From positions 124,001-188,000 of the forward strand of contig VIIQ02000667.1 in the NCBI GenBank assembly GCA_007449985.2: 64,000 nt of DNA, given 5' to 3'. This DNA comes from Desmodesmus armatus. Lineage: Eukaryota > Chlorophyta > Chlorophyceae > Sphaeropleales > Scenedesmaceae. Below are positions 10,704 to 21,404 of this stretch, one piece after another. The number at the start of each line of letters is the position of its first letter. Position 1 is the first letter of the stretch. Below the pieces are notes generated by a model. It saw only the letters and a list, made by a program, of their open reading frames with translations. It had not been told where the DNA came from and did not search any database. The position numbers were made by a program, and so were the translations under genes.

Positions 10704-12229
10704 ATGATGTCACTTGCACTCGGCAGTCGTTCTCTGGCCCTGACCAGGCAGCAGGGCCCGCTACGTGCTGCCCCATGCTTGACAGCAGCACGCCCAGTGC
10801 CGGTAAGCTCCCCCAGGAATGTTCCGATCACTTGTATGCTTGTTGGCGACGTGCCTGACCCCATGATGGGCCCTTGCCTGCAGACTCGGCCTCAGCAAAA
10901 CGCCCAGAGGTGTCGGGCACTGCCAAGCAGCTATCCCATAGTGCGTGAGCTGCCCACAAAGGTTGCGGAGACCTTCTACGTCGTCCAGGACCCGGCCCTG
11001 TTCAACACCAGCTACTCAGATGCACTGCTGGTGAGGGTGTTTGTTTGTGCTGTGCTGGTCAACTCCACCCCTGTAGGCTTGGACACCTTGTGTCTGCAAC
11101 ACCTATGCCTGCAACATCCACACAGTCTGCACATGAATGAGTGAAGTTGTTGGGTCTATATGTCTGCCCATGCAAGTCGTGGGCGACGGGCGCAAGTATG
11201 CTGTTGGTTGCAGCATCACCGTCTGTTGACCTGCCTCCTGCACTGTGCTGCTCCCTTGGGCTGTCCTGCAGACCTTTGTTGATGCAGCCATTCTGGCCTA
11301 CGAGTGTGGCATGAACGAGGACTCTTTGCGGCATGAACTCAAGGTGTACAAGACGTCCCTTGAGCAGCAGGTTGCACCACCTGGCATGGTGAGTGTGTGC
11401 GCGTGCCGCAGTGCTGTCCTGTGGCATAGTAGGGGAAGAGCTGGCACAGCTCTCCTAGCTGCAGCGCTTCTGTGCGCATGAAGATGCCGTTGCTCACAGC
11501 CGTGTATGTGCAACAAGGTTTCAAAGCGCACTGCATGCACCCAAGTGGCCAGCACACATATGCAGGACAGCACATGACGACAAGCTCTGACCCTTCTGCT
11601 GTGTTGTGCCGATTCTCGTGTGTTGCTGTTGATGAGCGCAGGCTTTGAATGAGGATGGCTGCATGCTGGGCGCCAAGATTGTGTGGATGACGCTGATGGA
11701 GACACGCAGCGTGCGGCGGTGGGCAGCATGTGAGTGCGCGCCTTGCAGGACAGCCAGCAGGACAGCCAGCAAACAGACAGCTGTGCTTGTCAGTTGCAGT
11801 CGCGTATAGAGAGCAGGAAGGTGCATCCGTTGCACCAGCAGCAGTGCGCAACAAGCGCTGGTATCATTGCTGTAGCGTGGCGCGCGCTTCAGCAGACCTC
11901 AAGACTCGAGCACAGCCTATTTGTGCTTCTTGTGTTGTCTCACAGCCACCCCGCACCAACGATCGCCTGCTGTACTGACACTCTCCTGCTTCTTTGCTGC
12001 TGCAGACAACCCAGTTACTGATGACACCATCAAGGACTGGGCAGGCTTCATCAGCATGATCGTGGACGGCTATTTCAACCGGCGCATGGCGTGGTTCCCC
12101 ATCGACCGGCTGCAGATGGAGCTGCTGGCAGTGCAGGGGCTGGCAGCACCACCCCACGATGTCGCAGAGTGGGCGCGCATCGTGTACACAGTGCTGGAGA
12201 AGGTGCACCCTCAGTTCCCATCTGAGTGA
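10704..12229 (+). CDS. unrecognised protein, probably plastid-targeted
   Basis: Five exons in phase: 10704-10802, 10884-11030, 11272-11388, 11642-11729, 12006-12229 (TGA), about 224 aa. The first 33 or so residues are rich in Ser, Ala, Arg and Leu with no acids, like a chloroplast transit peptide. The mature part is compact and mostly helical-looking, with conserved-looking blocks YPIVRELPTKVAETFYVV, FVDAAILAYECGMNED, GAKIVWMTLMETRSVRRW, GFISMIVDGYFNRRMAWF and WARIVYTVLEKVHPQF. I do not recognise the family. There is no transmembrane segment and no obvious metal- or nucleotide-binding motif. The 81-base first intron is a multiple of three and open, so exons 1 and 2 could also be read through. 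Confidence 0.8.
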
Positions 12230-14219
12230 ACCCCTTCCTGCACCCGGGGCAGGTATCACGCAGCCAGGCATGCACGCGTGGCAGGCCCCAGCACACACGC
12301 AGCATGCCACCAAAGCAGCAACGTCACCTTTTCAGTACCGTGTCAGGAGGCCTTGGGTGGTCGCCACTGTTCGCGCCCACTGTGCAAGGTGGCGGCCTCC
12401 AGGTGGCTTTTTCTCCTGGATTGTGCTTTATCTGTTTTACACCAACAACACTTGTCAGGGCGCCAGGTTTTTGACTTTCCTCCCTGCGCTGTGCTGTCTC
12501 GATCCTTGAAATGTGCAGACGGTGCATGGGGCATTCGGTGCCTGTGCTGCCTGTTGCGCGCAGTGCCGCGTGCATCCTAGCATTGTCGACTACAGCACGG
12601 ACAGCATATGTGTATCTGCATGCGTCTTGGTCATTGCTTGCATTGAGGTGCCACACATGTGAGGCTGTTGATGGGCGGGGGCTGCACTGGGGTGTGGCAG
12701 GGAGTCCTACGGGCGGTTGTTGATGGATGGTAGGCTTTTGGCAGCCCAGCTTTGTACTATAGCTGTGATGTGGATGCATTATTCGGGAACAGGCGATGAC
12801 GGTCGAGTGATCGCACCCTGTCCCATCTGCTTGTTGCAAAGCATGCAGTGCGGAATGATGACATGCCGTGTATAAATAGCCTGCCATGGCCTTGCAGTCA
12901 GGGCTTGCATCTGGCCAGTTGGCCAGTTTGTGCAAGCACCCCATTGATGCCTCTTCATGTTTCGTGGGTCCTGGGCGGCCTGTGCTGACTGGCACTAAGA
13001 TGGCCAACCTGGCTGGTTTGTGCGGCTGCAGGGGCAGCGGTACTTGCTCTCGCGGGTGCGCTCCCTTGCTGTGCAGCGGGTTGCAGTGCAGTCTCATGCA
13101 TACATGGACCTTTGCATTGACCCCATTATGCAGTGTGCATTTGCTATTGTGATTGCATACTAGGTAGCTGAAGCGGGCGACCGCCTCCAATCAATTATCG
13201 CGGCCTTGTCCTTGCATGGTGCTTCCAACAGTCTCCGTGCACCCACCGTGTCTGGTGGCCGACCTCGTAGCTGTGGCAGCCATGCTCATGCCATGCATGG
13301 CGGCATGTGTTGTCACAGTTGCGGGTGTGTCCTTGCATTGTTCAAGATGCTGAAGGCTTTGCGTGACCCTTACACAGGCAATCAACATAGCGACAGTCCT
13401 GGGCACTCATTTGGTGTGTGGGAACAGCCCTCATATGAGGCGCGTCGTCTGCAATGTTGCGGCAGGTTTCAGGCAGGCATTGTGACGAGAGCAAGTGCTC
13501 TCTCTCTAGTAGACATTCATTACTTTCGCAGGTGGGGCTTGACTGGCTTCTGGTGTGGGTTCGCACCCCGAAGGAGGGGTGTGTCTGGCAGCATGTGAGC
13601 TGGTTGTAGCTTTAGTACTGCCCAACACACTTGACTTTTTTCCACGGTTTGCCTGTTTGTTTGTTGTGCTGCCAACAGTTCGTTGGCATGCTTGGCTAGT
13701 GGAGCTGCAATAGCCTCCACACCCTGTTCTGTTTGGGTCAAGGGTAGGTGAGGGTGGTGCCAGGTGGCTGGCGCTGCGTGGATGGAGGGATGTCTCGGTG
13801 TTTTGGGCTGCCAGGGGGCTCAGGCGCAATGTTGCATGTTCCCAGTTGGCTGGTTATAACGTGAAGTACGTGGTAACTGTTCCTGTTACATGGTTCAGGC
13901 TGAGCCTGAACACCTAACAAAGTGAAGCAGTGCTGCTTGGCAACAGGCATGGGTGGTTGGTTTAATTCTTGACGCTGCAAGCCTGTTATCGATATTTCTC
14001 ATGTCATGATGTTGACGTCTCGTGAAACAATATGCATGATCAGCAACCAACCCACCAAATGACTAAACCGGCGCGAAAAACTCCCGTTCGGTGCTCACAA
14101 TCCCTCACGGCTTGGCGCAGCTCATCCCAATAGTCTGTACAAAATCACGGCTTCATGAAACAGAGACCATCATCGTGACTGCACAGCAAACAGCAGTTGA
14201 GGTGTTGGGGATCAGCAGA
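12230..14219. other. long gene-free stretch
   Basis: About 2 kb between two plus-strand genes. A 288-codon minus-strand open frame (12324-13190) looks compositionally random and has no domain. I see no RNA gene, strong repeat or clear promoter; part is probably 3' UTR. Confidence 0.4.
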
Positions 14220-17200
14220 ATGGTGCAGGTGCGGAAGCAGCCCGAGACGAAACTCAGTATGACTTGATTGTGAGCAAACACTTACATGATGCCGTTTACA
14301 TGCTGTGCTTGGCACCAGGTGTATCAAGAGCCCTTGTGCAGAAGACACCACAGCAGCATATGTTCGACCGCTGCACTCTTCAGAGCTGTGTCATTCATAC
14401 TTGCAGTTGTGCTGTCGTTTCTGCTAGCATATGCAACTGGTGGATTTTGGAAGAAAGTAGGACTAGAAGTAAGCCAGCCCACAGTCCATTACAGCGGTGA
14501 TGGCCTGTTGATACTTGAGGTGAGTGTGTGTGCTAGCGTGCAAGCTGGAGCACAGAGGCATGCACTCGAGCAGGACTACCTGTCTGAAACAGCTGTCAGA
14601 GGTTCAAAAGGTGTGTTATGAAAACATTGGTCCTTGGTGTGTTGCTGTGTGTTGCTGTGCAGAGCACGATTCCGGGGCAGGAGCAAGTGTGGACCACTTC
14701 ACCAGCACTGGCAGCGGTGCTGACGAGCAGCAGGCTGTCCGCAGCTGTGCAGGTATGAAGTGGCCATGGAGGCTGCAGCACAGCTCAACATGTTTGGTAG
14801 GGTTGTGATCATGCATCATGCACTTCAAGGCTGGCCTGCAAACCAGACAGTGCCTGCAGCCTTGCCATCAGCACACAGATCATGTGGCAGCTGCTCATGT
14901 AGCTGCATACAGGTGTTGCATAGAGTCGCCATGCGCAACCCATAGCTCTACCTGTGTCCCCAGACTTAAGCCAAGGCGTGGCTGCTCCATCGCTTTCTGT
15001 GTGCAGGTTGGAGAGGAGGACTATAACCAGGACGGCAAACCAGAGCTGATCCGTTTCACAGCAACAGCACAGAGCCGATACCCAGTGAACAGCTTCAAAA
15101 TGCTGCTGCAGTTCAGCTATGTCCTGCAGGTAGGGGTGAAGGTGGTTGTGGCACGGTTCAGTTTCACACGCAGCAGACAGAGTCAGCACATAGTCAGGGT
15201 GAAGCTGCACGCCCCATGTCACAGTGTGATCAGCAGCCAGCTTTGCTGTTCCTTGCAGCAGCATGGTAACAAACTACTAGCAAGCCCTCATATGCTTGTA
15301 TGCACCTGTCCTATTGGGTCCCTTTACATCAAAATAAACCGCACCCCGCAACATTGCAGCAGTGTGCAAGTCTACCCATGCCGAAACCGCCTCGATGCAG
15401 TCAACAGTCAACCCCATGTGGCTTGTTGCCCACATGGTCAAGCCTTGCCCACCATTGGACTCCTGTGTGCCTGTACCCTGCAGAGTGCTGTACATGTCAA
15501 AATGTACGGCCTAGCCTACTTGACAGCAGCTTCTCCACAGCCTGGAAACAGCTTCTCAGCTGATGGCGAGGTGAGCCAGGCGCACAAACTATCACCTGAT
15601 GCATTTGACTGCTAGCGATCAGGTCAGCTATCAGCCGTTGACGCGCAGCAGCTGCGACTCCAAGGCAACTGCTGCAGACAGGCGCTGCTCTACAGCATGG
15701 CATGCAGCCACAAGCCACCGCAGCTGGTGCAGCCGGTCGCGGCGTGTGAGCGAAAACCTCTTGAAGCCGCCTGTTTCAGGGTGTAGACGTCCAACTGCCG
15801 CAGCAGACGACTTGGGGGCAGTAGTTTGCTGACGGCAGCTTTGGTACCTCAAATCTTGAGCAAGGCGGCACAGCAGCCTGCTGCAGTACGGCGCATGTGC
15901 TGCTGTGCAGCAGCACAGTAGACAGCCAGTGGCATGGGTTGACACCACTGGCCAGCAATGCTCGTTCCAAAGTCTTGTAGCTTGGGTGGAGGCAATAACA
16001 GTATTGGAGGCAGCAGCAGCAGCAGAGGCTGACAACAGCAACAAGGCAGCTGTGCATGCTGCAAAGGGCCGGCGTGATACTTGTCACCACTGCACGTCGG
16101 ACACTGTGTTTCTAGCGTGCACCTATCACTCTGTTGCTGTTGCTGCTCGTGTACTTCAGCTTGTGCTGCTTCAGAAGATGCCGCTGCCTTCTGGGACTGC
16201 CCTGTTTGGGTTGGAAAAGCCTCTGCTGGACTCGAATTCGTTACTAGATGGGTCAGCAGTGCAGGTGAGGGCTAGTCATGCAGTGGCTGATGTACATGTT
16301 GTCTGATCATGTTGTCAGGGGTGACACCCTCTGGGTCCTCTGAGTGTGTGTAGCTAGGTGGACTCCAAGTGGCAAGTTGAGCCTTCAGGCAGATGATATT
16401 GTTGCTGGTACACCCTGCAGTGGACATGCACTCGGAATGTACTTTCATGCTGCATGTAGGGCAGCGGCATCTACCCATGCATGATGCTGCTGCCCTACAA
16501 GCAGCGGAAGCGAAGCTTTTCAAATGCATGTCTGCTGCAGGGTGTACCAGCAACGTTATTTGATGTTGTGCAACAGGCTTATGCAGTTTGGTGATGGATG
16601 CCTCTTTGCTATTATACAGTCGCCCCTGTAACATTTGCTGTTGCCACCTTGCAGGGCGGCGTGTTGCTGCAGCTCAGCAGTTTGCTGGCGGCGTATCAGG
16701 AGCGTAACGTCACAACCGTGTACAACAACCACTACCCTGTATGGCAGGTGGGCTGCTGTGGCATCGGTGCACTGCAACAACGGCCCCAGAAGCGTAGCGC
16801 TTGCGCCTGAGCAGCTGCAACGCTGCTGCATCATTAGAAATCATGCTGCAGTTCATGTTGCTAGTGCTGGCCCAGCGATGGTATCGCCCCATGGCCGCGA
16901 CTGCACAGCACAGCACCTGGCCCATGGCCACCACTGCACAGCACAGCACATGGCTGCGCTGCCGCCAAGCAGGCGAGTGCCCCCCACCCCACCCCATCCA
17001 CGCCTGCTTCTGACACCGCCGGTGTGCTGTGTTATCAACACCCCACCGTGCAGCTAGATATTGCACACTGCCGTTCGGCATGGTCTGTTAAGACAAGTAT
17101 GTTGCTTGATTGCTCTCTGGGTGCTGTGCCTGCAGGGTGGAAACACCAACACCTTCACAGTGGATGCGCGGATCAGGATTCCTCCCAACCAAATACAGAT

Positions 17201-17923
17201 GTACCGGTGAGTGCTGCTCCTGATGACAAATGGCAGCTGGAGGCTCACTTGGACACCACCTTCTAGGGCATACTGCACTTGTAGTACCAGCCATTGCGGT
17301 TTGGCTGTTTTAGCAAGCCGTTGCAGTACGTACCGTACTAGTGGCACTGTTCACAGATCTCAGAGTGCCAGCAGAGAGTGTGCACATGGCAGCACTGCTC
17401 TGCCTTAGGTGATCACACAGGTGATTGCAGGGGGTGCCTGAATGGGCCCCCCAGGTTTCTACACAGCAATCATCTACCACTGCATCATCAGTACACAAGT
17501 GCACATTTGTAAGTAACGCTTTGTGTGCAGTCTGGAGTTGGTATTGCCTGTGTGCTCTTCACCTGGCTTGCCATCCATCACGTGCTATTCAGCTGTCAAC
17601 TAGGTGCAGGCCTGCACCCCTAGGGGTCGTTTGTGCCACTCTGCAAGTGTCTCCCAGGCATACTACGGCACCCCCTGATAATTGCGTATGTGTCACTTTG
17701 AGTGGGGCTTTTGACTTGCTGTACCAACTGATGTTCACTGCCTGCTGCTGCCGCATGCAGGCCAAGCCTATCTGAGATGCTGAAGTGGGGCTGGGTCCAG
17801 TTTGCATGCACTTTCTGGATACTGTACTGGCTGCTGTCGAGATTGGAGGCTGTTGTCTTTCAGTGTCGCATCCTGGAGACCAGGGTGATCTCAGACATGC
17901 AGACCAGGACACATAGATACTAA
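14220..17923 (+). CDS. TMEM231: TMEM231, ciliary transition-zone membrane protein
   Basis: Nine exons in phase: 14220-14228, 14319-14519, 14663-14752, 15007-15129, 15484-15570, 16160-16264, 16655-16747, 17136-17206, 17761-17923 (TAA), about 313 aa against 316 in human. It has a transmembrane segment near the N-terminus (VSFILAVVLSFLLAYA) followed by GFWKK. A luminal domain follows with EEDYNQDGKPELIRF, FSYVLQ and the diagnostic AAYQERNVTTVYNNHYPVW. A second transmembrane helix lies near the C-terminus (FACTFWILYWLLSRLEAVVF). TMEM231 belongs to the MKS module that makes the diffusion barrier at the base of cilia, so the organism should make cilia at some stage. The three-codon first exon (ATG GTG CAG) is inferred because it restores the expected N-terminus. 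The alternative is an ATG at 14286 read straight into exon 2. Confidence 0.92.
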
Positions 17924-18009
17924 GAAAATATAAGTGTTGTACCCTGTCTCTTAGGTCTCTACGTTGACTGTTGGTGTTACATTGTCCTGTCTCGTCTGTC
18001 GTTTGCCGT

Positions 18010-18014
18010 TGTAA
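18010..18014 (+). terminator. TGTAA polyadenylation signal of TMEM231
   Basis: TGTAA lies 87 bases after the TMEM231 stop codon. This is the normal green-algal polyadenylation signal and a normal distance. Confidence 0.4.
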
Positions 18015-18140
18015 GCTGCAGTCTCGCCCTGCAGCAATAATCCATTGTTCGAAGGGCGAGTCCAGTTTCTGGCCTTGCTGGACGTAGCCCGAACTATCTC
18101 TCGCTGTTGACCTGGCACGGGTTGCTCACATTCAAAGGTT

Positions 18141-19076
18141 ATGGCATCCGTGAAAGTATTGTCTGGATATCGAGCAGCCTCCCGCCTGGCCGCATACAGT
18201 GTTCCACTTGCCGGCTTGGGAGTGGCAGCTTGTCAAGCTGAGAAGATCAAGCCCAGACAGGTAAAATCACCCGCAAACCTCTATCAGGATTTCTGTTGAT
18301 AGGCTGCGTTCTCTCCCCCTCTCTGGGGTTGGTCGGCCAGCGCGGGTTCTCAACGGTCATTCGGGCATGCTGTATACAAGCTTAACGAAGCACCCCAGCT
18401 AGTGTCAGTTTATGCTGAAACAACACCCAAACAGATGTCCCTCTAGCTGTGGCAAACCAGCACAGGAGCCGTGCAGATGCCCGCTCTTTGCTTCGAGCTG
18501 GCCCAGCAACGCTGAGTTGAAGGTGCCCCAACAGTTTATATTACGACTTCAAATACACGTATTGTCCGCAGATTGTTGCAATGGCAGCAGCAGTAGCTGG
18601 TCCTCTGCTGGCGACCTCGGCAGACCTAGGTGCATTGGTGGGACTGGGCCAGCACATACAACCAAGCAGAGAGGAGGTGTTTGCACCCTACTGCGGAAAA
18701 TGGCAGAAGGTGAGAGCTTTGAGCAGCGTGACCTCCGCATACGAAACTGCTTGTTGGTTGGAACTCCTGCAACCAACCATGAGGCATTGGGGTGAGCGCT
18801 GGTGACTCGAGTGTAGGCATTGGTGGGTTGAAAGGGAAAGCAGTCTGTATGTTGTTCCTCTGGCCTTATGGAACATGTGCAAATGAGTATGCCAAGCTTG
18901 CTGCTGGCAGCAGCATCTACAGTAGCCTCCTGTGGTCAGAGCTATCAGTGATTATGGTCATGTGTGACAGAAGCAGCGACAACGCACTGCATCATCAGCC
19001 GCCGCAGCACAGCACCAACAGTAACACCAGCACCAGCACCACCACCAGCACCACCACCAACAGCAGCAGCTGTTGT

Positions 19077-19159
<83 letters not shown>

Positions 19160-21404
19160 AAGCCACCACGACAGCAGGAGCAGCAGCAGCAATGACAGCA
19201 CTGTCAGCACAGCACCAGCAGCAGCACCACCACCACCAACATCAGCATCACTTGCAGCAGCACAGCAACAGCAGCAGTCATGAATCAGCATCACCAGGAG
19301 GAGCAGCAGCAGCAGCAGCAGCCGTCATTCATGGTGACCAATCGACAGCACAGTGGTCACCTTCTCTGCAGTGGTGTGCTGCAGCTACAGCACACTTCCA
19401 CCCTGTTTGCTCCTGCATACGCCAGCGACAGACACACTCATTCCACCTGAGTCAGCTTGACACACATTCCTGGTGACAAACTCCACTGAGTGGCTGTACC
19501 ACACACCACCCCTGCCCACCTCACTCAGGGGATGTGACCTTGTCCCCGTTACCTCCTTGTCCCCGGTAATTTCCTGTACTAACAATATCTCTCTCCCCCT
19601 CCTCCCTTATCCCCTTCCCTTTTCACTTCAACAGGACAAGGAGGCCAGTGAGCCCATGACGCCCTGCTGCCAGCTGTTGGGCTTCAGCTTGCCCCCAACA
19701 CCTGCGATGTCCTGAACTCAACTATATTCCTCTCACTCTTGTTCCCTCTCCCTCTCACTCTTGCTCCCTTCCCAACAGGACAAGGAGGCCAGTGAGCCTA
19801 TGACGCCCTGCTGCCAGCTGTTGGGCTTCGGTATGCTGCTGCAGCAGGCAGTGCGGCTGATCAACGGACTGGAGATCAACATGCACAACGGCGTCATCAG
19901 CGTGTCGGTGTGCAGCATCATCTCATGGTTCAAGGTGAACAGCCGCTGCGATTTCAATTAGCCAGTCTGCTCACTAGCCAGTCCACATTTGGCTCAGCAA
20001 CCGTCCTGCTCACCAGCCATTCTGCTTGCCAGCCATTCTGCTCACAAGGCATTCTGCTTATCAGCCACACCGCTCACCAGTCGTCACCATACTGCTGCTC
20101 TGGAGCACCTGTTGATGTCAGTATGCGCCACATGCAGTCTGCATGGCTGTCCGCTTAGACCATGCGTTAGTCCCAGCAGCACTCCTGCCCAGGCCCGTGT
20201 ACCGTAAGCTGCCTGGATTGGAAGTAGTGCTGGCCCCACCTGCTTCAAGTTGGTCACCCACCTGCTGCGCTGGTGTTGCTTCTCTGCAATTCTGGCAAAG
20301 GTACTAGCACATAGCGCCAGTTCAGCATGCTGGACACGCACATCCCTATGAATTTTTTTACTTACTGCTTACTTGTGACTGCGATGCAGATCACGGAGCG
20401 CTACCCCGTGGACGGCAGCCAGGTCAAGAACAGCAGACGAGACATGCGTGGAGGTGAGTCACGAGGGCAGGGGCGTCCCTGTGTAATGAGAAGGAGGTAA
20501 CAGTGGACATGAGCATGGGCCCTGTGCAGCCTCAGCAACACATCAATTCCATGCATTGCTGAAACACATGCAGTGCGCGAACAGACTCTGCATGAAGCCA
20601 GCATTATGCCCCCCGCCTGCCAGGGGGACTGCGCACCTGCTGATGAAGTTGATACATGTTTTCTCTTCCTGGCCTGAGCCCTAACTTTGACCTGCATAAA
20701 TTCTGCGGATTGCCATATTACGAGTCAATCCTAAACAACTGACATGTTCCTACCGCTTTCCCACTTGCCGCCTGCAGGTGGCATGGTGACGTGCCTCAAG
20801 GGTGACAGCGACAAGGTACACCTGCACATGCAGTGGGGCGGCAGCTACGCAGGTGGGTGGGGTGGGGTAGCAACATTCACATGCAGTCAATGCAAGTCAG
20901 TGGAGGTGGGTTGGGTGGGGCTCCAACAGAACCATGCAGTCACCCTTTGCTATGTGCTGTTCACTGAAGCAGACCCAGAAGCAAACGGCCATGTCATGCA
21001 GGCTCTTGGGCAAGCTGCTGCACTGATGTTGTGTGCTGTGTGCAACCCCACATTGCTGACTCATAATGACATATTATTTTCAAAGTCTGCAACCAGCATG
21101 ATGCCGTGGAAGCACATCAAGCTTGCTGACATAGTACAGTGCACACGGTGTGTCATAGTGTGAGGGCCATAACTGTTTTCACTCAACAGCAGGCCTCCCT
21201 CACTCTTACAAACACTCCTGCAATGACATAACCCCTGCATAAACCTCTGTTCCTGCTGTTTTTCTGTTGTCTGCTGCAGGTGGTGGTGAGGATGAGCTGT
21301 TCATGCCCAACCCCAATGAGCTCCACATCATCACAAAGATTTGGGTCAACGACGACCCAACCAGCCCAAAACAGGCCCGACAGGTCTACAGGCGGGTGGC
21401 GTAA
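18141..21404 (+). CDS. unrecognised protein with lipocalin-like GxW start
   Basis: Six exons in phase: 18141-18260, 18572-18709, 19779-19934, 20390-20453, 20778-20852, 21280-21404 (TAA), about 225 aa. The first exon is basic and Ala/Ser-rich and could be an organelle-targeting peptide. The second ends in FAPYCGKWQK. From there the protein alternates polar and hydrophobic stretches that look like beta strands (VISVSVCSIISWFK, ITERYPVDGSQVKNSRRD, GGMVTCLKGDSDKVHLHMQW, ELHIITKIWVND) and ends in ARQVYRRVA. A GxW near the start of an all-beta domain of this size suggests a lipocalin/calycin-type barrel that could bind a small hydrophobic ligand. That is inference from pattern only. The intron before exon 3 carries a second copy of the exon 3 start. 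Confidence 0.82.
18990..19325 (+). repeat. CAG/CAC trinucleotide repeats inside an intron
   Basis: Imperfect CAGCAC, CACCAG and CAG runs fill about 330 bases of the second intron of the lipocalin-like gene. All frames stay open across it only because of the repeat. Confidence 0.85.
19590..19695 (+). repeat. extra copy of the acceptor and 5' edge of exon 3
   Basis: A C/T-rich tract, CAACAG, and the exon start reading DKEASEPMTPCCQLLGF occur at about 19610-19692. They recur as the true exon at 19779, 144 bases on. The two exon starts are nearly identical (CCC versus CCT for one Pro). After the Phe codon the upstream copy diverges. Confidence 0.88.

Noticed and set aside
12324..13190. 288-codon minus-strand open frame
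   Set aside because: Composition looks random (many His, Cys and Pro), with no domain and no partner exons; probably the 3' region of the upstream gene.
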